64,000 nucleotides of DNA from Cheilinus undulatus (taxonomy: Eukaryota; Chordata; Actinopteri; Labriformes; Labridae), in NCBI RefSeq assembly GCF_018320785.1, contig NC_054879.1, positions 41,406,698 to 41,470,697 of the forward strand, in the 5' to 3' direction. Of the stretch, positions 24,221 to 34,959 are shown piece after piece. How positions within the stretch are numbered: position 1 is the stretch's first letter; every line of letters starts with the position of its first letter. Below the pieces are notes generated by a model, which worked only from the letters and a program-made list of their open reading frames with translations, was not told the origin of the DNA and searched no databases. A program made the translations under genes and the position numbers.

Positions 24221-24626
24221 AATAGTTGCACTGAGTGAAGGTTTTAAATGTGCAAAGAGAAAAGGTCAATCTTCCAATTTACTTTGGCTTACTATACGAC
24301 TTCCAGAGTAGATTTCAGACCATAACAAATACTATCTGAGGAACCGAGCTGAGAACAACAAACCCAAAAGGAGTTTGAATTAACTCTGTTTTAGAAGTCT
24401 TGACTCAACAACATATTTACATTAGGTATTTGATTTTTGCAATACTAATGTTCAAATTTTTGCTATTGTTGTTTAAGTGTGTGAATGCAAAGTCCTGAAA
24501 TCTGGGTTTGTCTGGTCTAGCTGAAGATCCAGTTGAAATAAACTCTAGAGCTTTCCTCTGCATAATTGTCCATTCTCATGTTCGCCTCAGTGTTGACCCA
24601 CCTGACGATGGTTACTCTGTCCTCAG

Positions 24627-24864
24627 GTACGAGAAGGTTCCAGTGATCCTGGTGGGGAATAAGGTGGACCTGGAGAGCGAGAGGGAAGTATCATCGAGCG
24701 AAGGCCAGGCCCTGGCAGAAGAGTGGGGCTGCCCGTTCATGGAGACTTCGGCCAAAAGCAAAACCATGGTAGACGAACTGTTTGCTGAGATCGTTCGGCA
24801 GATGGACTACGCCGCCCAGCCAGACAAGGACGACCCCTGCTGCTCCTCTTGCAATATACAATAG
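24627..24864 (+). CDS. rap2a: rap2a coding exon 2 (Rap-2a residues 105-183)
   Basis: The exon follows a clean acceptor (TTACTCTGTCCTCAG). It completes the Arg codon started in exon 1 and continues [15 protein letters not shown], which holds the guanine-specificity motif NKVD (116-119). The SAK motif for guanine contact is in METSAKSKT (about 145-147). The tail reads [11 protein letters not shown] and stops at TAG 24862-24864. Cys176/177 are the palmitoylation pair known for RAP2A, and C180-N-I-Q is a CAAX box ending in Gln, the farnesylation type. The CNIQ ending separates RAP2A from RAP2B (ending CVIL, single exon) and RAP2C (CVVQ). With exon 1 the product is 183 aa, full length, with no breaks. 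The open frame upstream of 24627 is intronic. Confidence 0.97.
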
Positions 24865-26280
24865 CCCTGAGGGGCGTCCAGGAACAGGCCAGGGAAAAAA
24901 CGTCTACCAAGGGGGAGCAGAATGAAAACACACTTAGACACACATGCACATGCCAATTAAGACGGGAGGTAACTTTGTGGTTGAACGCGGTGGATTTTAA
25001 CTCTTTGGAGCATAAAATCAGCAGAGACATGTTTATTAATAACACCATGAGTCATGAATACATTTTGAACAAGGAATGCCAGGAATTTGCCGCAAGAGAA
25101 TTTGACAAATGACAAGAAAAATGAACGTGCCCTCGCCTTATGTTACTCTCTTTTGTTGTGTCTGGGTTTGTTTTATCCTTTGAGTTATAGGAGTGAATCA
25201 TCAACAAAGAATCATACATCAGGATCTTTAGGCTGCTCTATCTGCTATTAACAGGGAAAAAGGTCATTTCCTGTCTGTGTTAGGAGGAAATCAAAACATT
25301 GAGATGCATTTTAATGCTATCACATCTCCAGTAGTTACCGTACATCAGTCTTAGAACATATTTCTGGGATCCATTTGTTTTAAATACTAATGAGTATTTG
25401 ATTTGTGCAGTGATTAGAGAGAGGTTTTTGTACTCATTACAGGGCTGAACCAAAGAGGTGACCTGACAGCACCTCCATTTTCTTATATTTTAGTTTAGAA
25501 AAGGAATGGAGAGTTAATGGTGGATAAGTCAGTGTCTTTCTTTAAACATCGGTGCAGTCTTTTCTTTTCTCATTTCAAGGTACAGACAGTCTTAACATAT
25601 CGTGTGATTTTTTTTTTTCTTTCCAGGAAGATTCTTGGCAGCAGATTGCCGAGTAATAATACATCCAACTGTTTCATCATGAAAAGACAAAGGGTTCATC
25701 TCTTCAGTGTTTGAAATGTCTACAGCGACTCTTTTCAGGAACAGGTGACATTTAAAGTGACGTTGCCAACATTTGTCAGCCTCAACATTTTCTTTTTCTC
25801 CTCTGGTATCAATATGACATGGGGTGCTCAAGCATTAAAACATCCTGATCCCATCCTGTCGTGCTCAGAGTATTCGAATCCATAGAAACAACTAGTAAAG
25901 ACAAAAGGCAATGATAATAAGATAATTAATGGTAGTGTAAATATTTTGTATTGAAAGTGCCAGCTCCTATGAAGACACTGACTCAACACGTGGAAATGTC
26001 AACTGTATGCATGGCTAGTAAACAAAAAAAAGGACTCTTATTGTTTGAGTTTAATATAGGCTGTGGAAACGTGCAAACCAAACACAAACACGTCTGGACA
26101 TCTGGACACTGTCTCAACTGTACATCTATGTTTCCACGGGAAGCAGACTTTACCCGTGTGACCATTTTCATTGTTGATTTTATATTTTTTTATGTGACCA
26201 TTTACTCTTTATTCCCTCTCTGAATGGTGACACTGTTACATTTGACACCTAAACAATAAAAGTGCGTTCAACACTCAACT
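24865..26280 (+). other. rap2a: rap2a 3'UTR and polyadenylation site
   Basis: There is no coding frame after the TAG. An AATAAA signal lies at 26255-26260, so cleavage is expected near 26275, giving a 3'UTR of about 1.4 kb. A Pumilio-type element, TGTAAATA, is at 25936-25943. The stretch is free of obvious transposon relics, unlike the intron and the intergenic DNA on either side, which supports it as a retained transcript. Confidence 0.8.
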
Positions 26281-26589
26281 GAGTGAAATGAAGTGAATGA
26301 ATGCTCAAAGAAACATGTCGCTCAATGAGATTTTATTACCAAAGTGCTTTTCCCTGAAAAGTCTTTCCTTTTCTTTATGTCACAAAAGGTTACACAATCC
26401 TGGGTTTTCAAAGCCATGAACCATCTCTACTTAATGGACCTACTTAATATAATTTAAAGAAACATAGTTCACATTTTTCATAAATTTGACAAGATATGCC
26501 TCATTTTCAACTGTAGTTTGGGATTTAAAATGTATTAGCCTGCAATGCTAGCATGAAGTTAATTAGTTAGCATTTAGCTTCAGATTAGG

Positions 26590-27440
26590 AACAACAACAA
26601 CCCAGCCACGAAGCGACCGACCACATAAAAGTGGAGTCAATGACTGCTAAAGTGCATGCCACATAAAAGTCGCCAACGCTCTGCTGATTCCATAGCTGAA
26701 GAGTTCTGAACTTTTACTGACATTAGTTTAGGTACATAAACTGCAGTGTGAGCTTCATTGATTAGGTTTCCATGGCCAAGCAGCTGCATGCAAGCCTCAC
26801 ATCACCGATTCCAATGCTGAGTGTTGGATGGACTGGTGTAAAGCACACTGACACTGGACTATTGAGCAGTGGAAATGTGTTTTGTGGAGTGACGACTCAC
26901 TCTTCTCTACTTGGGAGCTAGATAGGCGAGTCTGGGTTTGTGGATGCCAGGGAAGGTTATTTGCCTGACTGCACTGTGCTAGCTGTAAAGTTTGGTGGAG
27001 GAGGGATAATGGTATGGGTCTGTTTTTCAGGATTTGGGCCAGGCCCCTTATCTAAACTGAAGGGCAATCTTAATGCATACCAAGACATTTTGGACAATGC
27101 TATGCTTCCAATTTTGTGGCAACAGTTAGGGGAAGGCCTTTTTTCCATACTGACATGACTGTGCTCCAGTGTACAAAGCAAAGAATACAAAGACATAGTT
27201 TGATGAGTTCTGCAGGGAAGAACTTGACTGGCCTGAACAGAGCCCTAACCTTAACCCCATTCAACACCTTTGGGATAAACTGGAATGGAGTTTGTGAACC
27301 AGGCCTTCTCATTCAATATTTACGCTTGACCTCATAATCCTCATAATGGGCATAAATTCTCACCAAACACTCCAAAATCTTGTAAAAAGCATTACAGTAA
27401 GAGTGTAGGCTGTTATAGCTTCAAAAAGGGGCCAACACCA
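26590..27440 (+). mobile_element. Tc1-like transposon relic
   Basis: The order of motifs follows a fish Tc1 transposase gene: an HTH-region remnant (CAGCCACGAAGCGACC, about 26600), GGTTTCCATGGCCAAGCAGC (26766), the TGGAGTGACGACTCAC region encoding WSDDS near the first Asp (about 26884), GGTGGAGGAGGGATAATGGT (26993, GGGGIMVW), and CCTTAACCCCATTCAACACC (27248, the NP-[IF]-[EQ]-H block). The third acidic codon appears changed to Gln and the frames are broken. It is related to the copies at 32728 and 44083. Confidence 0.8.
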
Positions 27441-27461
27441 AAGTACATGTATTTGAATACA

Positions 27462-27533
27462 GTGCCATAGCTCAGTCTGGTAGAGCACTGGCTGTAAACT
27501 GAGATGTCCCTGGTTCATATCCAGGCACCTCCA
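27462..27533 (+). pseudogene. Degenerate tRNA-like sequence (Tyr-type GTA loop) or SINE head
   Basis: An A-box-like TAGCTCAGTCTGG is at 27468-27480 and a B-box-like GGTTCATATCC at 27512-27522. The D stem GCTC/GAGC and T stem CCTGG/CCAGG pair perfectly. The anticodon loop CTGTAAA reads GTA (Tyr), but the anticodon stem pairs at only three of five positions and the acceptor stem is poor. A T-run follows at 27536. It is best read as a tRNA pseudogene or the head of a tRNA-derived SINE; it is not a working tRNA. Confidence 0.45.
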
Positions 27534-27540
27534 AGTTTTT

Positions 27541-28440
27541 GCATTTTTCGCCGATTCTATATCAAACTAAATCTCTCCTGTTTTTTGGCTATTCATGAGT
27601 CATAAACGTGGGAATCGTGACCTTTTAGGATAATTACTCGCGAGAAGACCAGAGTCATGACTATGCCAGTTAACTCACTGTGGATAGGGGGCAGAGAAGC
27701 GCAGAACTACCGCCACAGTGCAAGTCATACCTCTGTACCAGTGCTATTGAAGAGACAATATGTTCATTCAATCACTGAACCACAAAGTGATGCAGCACTG
27801 CATTTTTGCTAACTTGAGTATGAAAAGTATCTACGTCCCGGGCCAGGTAAGCAGTAGTCTTCTTCACAACCCTTGTACTTTTAAGGGGGAAATTCAGTTT
27901 GTTAGCCTACAGAAAATAGCTAAATTGGCATTGCTAGCTTAAGGTTAGCTGTTGGAGTCCATGTGTGTGTCTATATCTCTCCCTGATATAAAGTGAGGCA
28001 TCACTCTCTAAGATAATTATGGCTGGATTTGAGAATGTAGTTCCTGACCTTTCCCTTTTTGCCTTTTCTGTGCTTGTTAGCTGGACAAAGATGAAAGGTT
28101 ACACACTTAGTGCGCCATGTGAGTAAGTGGAGCACACCTGTGCTTTGGATCCCTTTATCTCACATCTTATGGTTAAAACAATGTGAAAGGCTTCTCTCTA
28201 AAGGTAAACAACTGTTTTGTAAGCAAACAGAAACTGCAGCCTTTGACATTTCTATTTCAAGGCCTAAGGGTGGTGCACCAAAATATTACTTATTTTGAAA
28301 ATGACCTAGCTAAGATGGTATACATTTAGCACTGAGTTTGTACAGCAAACTGAAATTAACTGAAACTGAAAAACATAAATTATGAGGCAAAAGTTAGAGG
28401 AACAAACATAAGTTTAAATAAAGGAATGTGTTAAGTTTCC
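27541..28440. other. Intergenic DNA without recognised features
   Basis: No exon, RNA gene or transposon end was recognised. Short frames at 27760 and 28110 show no domain. Confidence 0.5.
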
Positions 28441-28444
28441 TTTT

Positions 28445-28749
28445 ACAGTGCTTATAAAAAGTTTTAACCCCCTTGGATGTTTTACTCTTGGATGTTGATT
28501 TTATAAGTCAATCATGGTCAAAATAATTTCACTTTTTTGACACAAACATACAAAAAAATCACAGTGAAACTGGGAGATTAGGATCGTCGGAGTGCACTGA
28601 ATGTGTCGCAACTGATTGTAGTATAAAGATACCTGTGTCTGACAAGTCCAGTCACTGGTTAATCAGTACTCCTGGCTACCATTACACCATGAAGACAAAA
28701 GAACACTTCAATCAACTCAGAGTAAAGGTTAATAAGAAGTATAAGACAG
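28445..28749 (+). mobile_element. Tc1-like 5' end, interrupted by a MITE
   Basis: It begins ACAGTGCTTATAAAAAGTTT, the same terminal family as the right end at 15488. It continues through ACTGATTGTAGTATAAAG and CCTGGCTACCATTACACCAT to AAGTATAAGACAG, where the MITE at 28750 begins. The copy at 63740 continues past this point (AAGTATAAGTCAGGGGATGG), which supports an insertion here. Only the 5' end and the first transposase codons remain. Confidence 0.75.
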
Positions 28750-29098
28750 TAACCTTGCAAAGCAGATGGATACGCCCATTTCCTTGTTTTTCACTGGCGA
28801 ATCCATCTTTCTAAGCCCCTGTCTGAACCGTTTGGGCCTGGTTAGCCAGTGACAGGACCAATCAGCAGCAAGGGGCAGTACTTTCAGGCATGGCAGTGTC
28901 GTTATGTAAACAAGCAGCAGCAAGAGCTGGTGCAGTTATGGAGGAAGAGATTAGCGTGGATGCTGCTAAAGCACCAGTTTTATCAGAACTTGATGACATG
29001 TCTTCATGAAAAGAAGAACAAAGATCAGCAGTGAGTTGTTTTCTTTTCAAAAATGACAAAAGTCGAGTACTAACATGTCTATAGTCGCCATGTTTCAC
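28750..29098 (+). mobile_element. TAACCTTGCAAAGCAG MITE, truncated copy
   Basis: It starts TAACCTTGCAAAGCAGATGG, identical to the reverse complement of the right end of the intact element at 31042-31600. A stem of GATGGATACGCC against GGCGAATCCATC lies just inside the end. Similarity to the other copy is lost after the CATGTCTATAGTCGCCATG region, so its other terminus is missing. Together the two copies form a long inverted repeat of about 340 bp per arm. Confidence 0.75.
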
Positions 29099-29129
29099 AT
29101 GGATTACACAAACATGCATGTATCTCACA

Positions 29130-30620
29130 TTTTGGAACTCTGCTTGGGTTTAGTATGGCCATCCAAACTTTTAACATTACATGTATGTAGTTAGAAACGG
29201 ATCTGCATAATTGGATAACTGATTCCTATAAAAAAAAATCCTAGATCATTATCAGCAGAATCCTTTTTAAAAATCCTGATTTCTGGTCACATCTGATTTT
29301 TAACCTTGGTTAGCCTCCTTGCTTGTTCCAGAGATTGTTGTGAATCACTGGTGCAGAGTGAAGTGGTCTGTTGGGGGAATCACCACTTAATAGATCTCAA
29401 GAAGTGTGTGCCAGTATTTCCTCTGAGGCGCCTGTCAGCATCCACCTTCAGCTGCCTAAAACAAGTGATCTGGTAGAGAGTGAGCCTTTTTGGCCTGTTT
29501 GTGCTGCCTAATTGTCGGGGCTTTTTAAACACCTTGTCAGAACAGGACCAAGGGCTGAAAGGCCTGATGGTGAGAGGTCTCAGAGGGGTTCATTAGGCCA
29601 CAATCCCCTCTGGCATCTCCCGTTTTCAAGTGCAGTATTTGTGTTTGTAGTAACATGTAGCAAACACACTTTAGCACTCTTGTTGTCTAGTGGAAGAGGT
29701 TTAATGAGAATGTATTGGCAAATTCACAGGAGTCAGCCCTTTGGTGCTTCTGCTGCTTTTGAAATGTAATGGTGCACCAAAGGTTTGCGTTTTTCCGTAA
29801 ATGCTTGCAGGGCTGGGAAAGACTTTCGAGGAACAGCGGGTAGCATCGTGATATGTTCAATCCTCAGTGGGAAACAGACTGGAAAAGATAAATAAAATCA
29901 GCTTGAAAACATCTCCCCGAGATCCACAGCGTAGGTGTTTGAATTAAAGTGGCGCTGACTCATTGTTACCTGTTCTCAGAGGCACAGATACTGCAGCTGT
30001 GACACAGCAGCGCACAGTGTTTGTTCCAGCTGAGATCCTCTACATCAGTATGTCAAATGTCAAGATGAAAAGGGGAAGGAGGGGAGCTGTATGAGTCACA
30101 CAGTCACCCCCCGCCCCCATCGTGGCCCAGACTGCAGCATAGCCAGTCCCTGGGGTATCTGAGGATAAAGCAGCCCTTGACAAAGAGGCCATGGCTGCCC
30201 TGTGCACTTTTACTCCAGGGCACACGAGGAACACCCTGCCAGCACAGCAGTTTGGAGGATGAAGGAGATTCCAATGCACAGACTGAACAAAGGAGCCTTT
30301 AAATTGCTTTAATCGTCTCATTGATCAGTGGAGCATTAAAGGTCTCAATGTGGTCCAGACGGACGGGGAAAGAGTGCAAATGAGGCTTTTGTACCTGAGC
30401 AGCACAAGAAAATCAATAGAGGGAGATGTAAAAGAAGAAATTATACAATTTCCTCTAGACTAAAGCACTATGAGGCACAAAAGAGCACTATAATGCTTCA
30501 TGATTAAAGGGATATTTCAGATTTTCGAACTGGGGTTACATAAGGGTGCTGTCAATCATGAATGTATTTCCTACGATACATTGGTGTCAGCATGGCTCCA
30601 GTTTGGCGACTGAAACCCTT
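29130..30620. other. Intergenic DNA without recognised features
   Basis: No exon, RNA gene or transposon end was recognised on either strand. The frame at 30040-30321 on the - strand has no domain. Confidence 0.5.
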
Positions 30621-30621
30621 A

Positions 30622-30790
30622 AGTATCAACTCAATCAAATTTATTTATATAGCACTTTTCATACAAGAAAATATGGCACAAATTGCTTTACAAATTGATA
30701 ATTAAAAGAAAATAAAAGGAAAATCACCAAAACCCACTCTACCCAACCCTCCAACCCACCCACCCCGCAATCCAAACACAATATTGGCAA
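30622..30790. repeat. Dispersed fish repeat 'TTTATTTATATAGCACTTTTC'
   Basis: The core TTTATTTATATAGCACTTTT, followed by TACAAATTGATAATTAAAAG and a C/A-rich tract (CCAACCCACCCACCCCGC), is a very common interspersed repeat in teleost genomes. The boundaries are approximate. Confidence 0.5.
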
Positions 30791-31041
30791 AATGTATCAT
30801 AAATAAAAGAGACACTATACTCTTTATACTAAATTTCTTGTTTAGGAATTGTTAATACTGTATCTACTAGCATACTTATTAGCTAAGCTAATCACACGTT
30901 CCTTTTTGTCATCACAAAAACATCCCTAAAGAGTCTGCACTGTTCTGGGTTAAAGGTTAAAAAAGCTGTGTCAATGCATACACACAGCTATGGACTAAGC
31001 TAGCAAGTTGGCAGATCGAATGGTGTTAAACTGGAAATATC

Positions 31042-31600
31042 TAACCTGACATGCCAGATGGATGTGTTTCACACATCCATCTGGTAAACCACTGAGAGAC
31101 AGTGTTTGGGAAAGAGCAGAGCATTTGAAAAAAAAAATTCAGAAGGTGACTGGATGAACGTTCTGTCTGTCACATCTTTATGGGCCAATCAGAGCAACAA
31201 AACACGTGATGTAGCCACTACCGAGGAATAAACTCCATATAGAACAACATAACGCAAACATGGCAACTATAGACATGTTAGTATCCGACTTTTGTCGTTT
31301 CTGAAAAGAAAACAACTCAGTGCCGTTCTTTGTTCTTCTTTTAATAAAGAAATGTCGTCAAGATCTGATAAAACTGGCGCTTTAGCAGCATCCACGCTGA
31401 TCTCTTTCACCATAACTGCACCAGCTTCTTGTTGCTGCTTGCTTACATCACAACTCCACCGTGCCTGAAAGTACAGCCCCTCGTTGCTGATTGGTCCTGT
31501 CACTTTCTAACTGAGCCCAAACAGTTAAGACGGGAGCTTTGCAAGATGGATTCGCCAGTGAGAAACAGAAACAGGCAGATCCATCTGCTTTGCAAGGTTA
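31042..31600. mobile_element. Intact 559-bp MITE with exact 9-bp target duplication
   Basis: The ends are TAACCTGACATGCCAGATGG on the left and, reading the reverse complement of the right, TAACCTTGCAAAGCAGATGG. GGAAATATC flanks both sides exactly (31033-31041 and 31601-31609). Just inside the left end is a perfect 14-bp stem with a 3-nt loop (31055-31085); just inside the right end is an imperfect one. There is no coding frame of note. A 9-bp duplication would fit Mutator-like elements; if the first G is chance, 8 bp would fit hAT. The superfamily is therefore open. Confidence 0.85.
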
Positions 31601-31841
31601 GGAAATATCCCCATTGCACTGAACTGTTTTCATAGGCATTCAGTATTATACACAGCCTATGTGTAATACTGCATACCTCTGCCCAGTTCATTGTATCATT
31701 CTGAACATATCCAAAAGATTTAAAAGTCATGATGTCTAATTCTGTTATTAGGCTGCAGACTTGCGGACTATAGGTCATGATTTTAGGCTATAGAATGACA
31801 GAGTTGTGGTTGACACATTTAAAAGCAGACATACATCAAAC

Positions 31842-32716
31842 TAGGGTTGTTCTGGTTTCAATACTAGTATTGGAAATACGTCTGATACTGCTTAAAATGC
31901 TGTTACTGGTACCGGCGAGTACACGCAACGATCCCGTGTGGTTTCACTTTATATTTTGCTTTGTTTAGCCATGCTAAATGTTAGCGCTATAAACCAGAAA
32001 CCTTCTTCGCTGCAGGAAAGCACTGCATACACAGGTTACCAATTTTAGAGCAGCAAAGAGGAACCAAAGGACCCACTGCAGCAGCAAAGAATTGTGTCTG
32101 CATGACAGTTTTTCTCTGAATGTGATTGTTAAGTAAATCTTCCAGACTGGCATGTTGTACTTGATGAGAAGTGACACAGTTTATTAAAAGTTAGGCTAAA
32201 TGGCCTCTGGAACTTTTGGGGACTTCTATGATTAAATCCAAACCAGCAAACCCAATATTGAACGTCTTTTTATCCATTTTAATTGAATTACAATCACTTA
32301 TTACCAATAGCTCGAATATTAACTTGAATGTGTACCACCATATTATTTAGCCTCTGTGAGGGTCTGTCAGCCAATAGCAAGCTGTTCCATGATCACATCA
32401 TCTGCCCCATCTCTTAAGGAGAGAGCTAGAGAGAGCCTGTGATGCAGCTCCCTGTGTTATGGTTATTTTAATATTTAGAGTAAAACTCAATAATTGGCAG
32501 CGAAACAACTTCAGGGTCACAGAGATTCTGTATATTATGATTCTATTTGTTGACCCATGTTCTGAGTCAAATGTAGATCCAAAATAATTTGCTACTCTGC
32601 ACAGTCAGTCCAGAAAGTTCACACTGGTATCGGATCAGTACTTGGTATCAGTGGATACCCAACACCTTGGTATCAGACTTGTATCAGGAAGGAAAAATGG
32701 TATTGGAACATCCCTA
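31842..32716. mobile_element. 875-bp hAT-like MITE with exact 8-bp target duplication
   Basis: It starts TAGGGTTGTTCTGGTTTCAA and ends TATTGGAACATCCCTA, whose inverse is TAGGGATGTTCCAATA. CATCAAAC flanks it exactly on both sides (31834-31841 and 32717-32724). Subterminal GATACTG/GGTATCAG words are typical of this fish group. No transposase frame is present. Confidence 0.85.
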
Positions 32717-32727
32717 CATCAAACATA

Positions 32728-33452
32728 CACTATATTGCCAAAAGTAATCACTCACCCATCCAAATAATTGAAATCAGGTGTTCCAATCACTTCCATGGCC
32801 ACAGGTGTTTAAAATCAAGCACCTAGGCATGCAGACTGGTTCTACAAACATTTGTGAAAGAATGGGTCGCTCTCAGGAGCTCAGGGAATTCCAGTGTGGT
32901 ACTGTGATAGGATGCCACCTGTGCAACAAGTCCAGTGGTGAAATTTCCTCGCTCCTAAATATTCCGCAGTCAACTGTCAGTGGTATTATAACAAAGTGGA
33001 AGCGATTGGGAACGGCAGCAACTCAGCCACAAAGTGATAGGCCACATAAAATGATGGACCGGTGTCAGTGGATGCTGAGGCGCACAGTGCGCAGGGGTTG
33101 CCAACTTTCTGCATAGTCAGTCACTACAGACCTCCAAACTTCATGTGGCCTTCAGATTAGCTCAAGAACAATGTGTAGAGAGCTTCATGGAATGGGTTTC
33201 CATGGCCGAGCAGCTGCATCCAAGCCATACATCACCAAGTGCAATGCAAAGCGCCGAATACAGTGGTGTAAAGCACGCAACCACTGGACTCTAGAGCAGT
33301 GGAGATGCTGCTGCTTCCCAGCAGAGTTGAAGCTGTTATAGCTGCAAAGGGTGGACTGATGTCAAATTATACCCTATGGATTAAGAATGGGATGTCACTC
33401 AAGTTCATATGCGAGTCGAGGCAGGTGAGTGAATACTTTTTACAATATAGTG
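32728..33452 (+). mobile_element. 725-bp deleted Tc1-like element with both ends
   Basis: The left end is CACTATATTGCCAAAAGTAA; the right end on its reverse complement is CACTATATTGTAAAAAGTAT. Both are flanked by TA (32726-32727 and 33453-33454). The + frame 32865-33116 gives an N-terminal HTH region (MGRSQELREFQCGTVIGCHL, then TVSGIITKWKRLGTAATQ). Sequence then jumps from the CGAATACAGTGGTGTAAAGC region to the 3' end, so the DDE core is deleted. It lies only 1 bp beyond the duplication of the previous element. Confidence 0.85.
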
Positions 33453-33459
33453 TATTTAA

Positions 33460-34205
33460 AAGTATTGACTTCTCTGCTAGTCAGTTTCTTCTTTAATGGT
33501 GGTATCTTTTAAGGTGGCTAATTTAGGTTTCCTACTTCAAACAGTGACTATGCAGACCATTTTCCCACCTTCAAAAACAGAACTGTACCCTAAAATATCC
33601 TCAACACCTCATGTTTGGCTGTAGAGGTTTTGTTTTTGTTTTTTTTTGGGGGGGGGGGTGTTTGATGGTTAGCATTAGTCACTTGTGCTGAAGAGTGCTG
33701 TGCTGTGATCAGCCCACTCTCACTGCTCCCGTCTGGTGTGTCATGCATTTTTATACTGGAAACAATGTTGACATGCAGGAATGGGAAAACGGAACAAACA
33801 AGCCAGGCCTGCCAGGAGGCCTAATGGCTAGGTGTCATGGCAACCAGATGGCAACACATGAGTTGTCAATTTCACAGTCTAATTTGCAGCTGTAACAGAG
33901 GCGAGCGCGTGTGGGGGATGATCTGTGCAAACAATGAGGAGAGATTCCTCCACTGGATACATGAATCTATGTCATCATCTCTATAGTAGGTATAGGCAAC
34001 AGGTTTTAGAGGTGAGCTCTGACAAAGTACATCTATAATGCTTTAACCATGTGGACAACACTTTATCAAACGGTAGTCTGATCATGCTTAAGAAGCAAGT
34101 ATTTGGATGATCTAAATATAGTATTTTTCCCTAAGACATGTTAGACTTTGACCTTGGTAGCAGTCAGACTCACAGGGATCTAAGATTGGGCAAAACCTGG
34201 CTGTT
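33460..34205. other. Intergenic DNA without recognised features
   Basis: A T/G homopolymer tract lies at 33630-33660. No exon, RNA gene or transposon end was recognised. Confidence 0.5.
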
Positions 34206-34209
34206 TACG

Positions 34210-34950
34210 GTATAGTACAGAATGGTTTAGCATAGCGTAGTATGGTATAGTATAGTATAGTATGGTATAGTATAGTATAGTATAGTATAATATGATATAG
34301 TATGGTATATTATAGTATCATATAGTATAGTATGACATAGTATAGCATATTATGGTGTGGTATAGTATAGTATACTATGGTTTAGTATATTACAGTATAG
34401 TATGGTATAGTATAGTACAGTATAGTATAGTAAAGTATGGTATAGTGTAGTATAGTATAGTATGGTATAGTGTAGTATAGTATGGTATAGAATAGTACCG
34501 TATAGTATAGTATAGTATGGTATGGTATAGTATAGTATAGTATAGTATAGTATAGTATAGTATATTACAGTATAGCATAATATAGTATGGTTTAGTTTAA
34601 TATAGTATGGTATAGTAAAGTATAGTATAGTATAGTATGATATAGTATATTACAGTATAGTATGGTATAGTATAGTATAGTATGGTATGGTATATTACAG
34701 TATAGCATGGTATAGTATAGTACAGTATAGTATAGTAAAGTATGGTAACGTGTAGCATAGTATGGTATGGTATAGTATAGAATAGTATAGTATAGTATAC
34801 TATAGTATAAGATAGGATAGGATAGTATAGTATAGTATATCGTATGGCATGGTATAGCATAGTATGGTATGGTATAGTATAGAATAGTATAGTATAGTAT
34901 AGTATAGTATAGTATAGTATAGTATAGTGCAGTATAGTATGGAATAGTAG
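34210..34950. repeat. Long (TATAG)n pentanucleotide microsatellite
   Basis: About 740 bp consist almost wholly of TATAG/TATGG pentamers with scattered substitutions (ACAG, GGTATAG, TACAG). The long - strand frame of Tyr, Thr, Ile and Leu here is a by-product of the repeat. Interruptions such as TATAGCATGG recur, suggesting longer-period duplications within the array. Confidence 0.95.
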
Positions 34951-34959
34951 ATCATAGAG

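Larger units (their letters stand above)
5589..24626 (+). other. rap2a: rap2a intron 1 (19,038 bp)
   Basis: The donor is GTTGGT after 5588 and the acceptor is CTGTCCTCAG at 24617-24626. The intron is of phase 2, splitting Arg105. It holds Tc1 relics, hAT-like and Harbinger-like elements and tandem arrays, listed separately. No other gene on either strand was convincing. Confidence 0.93.
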
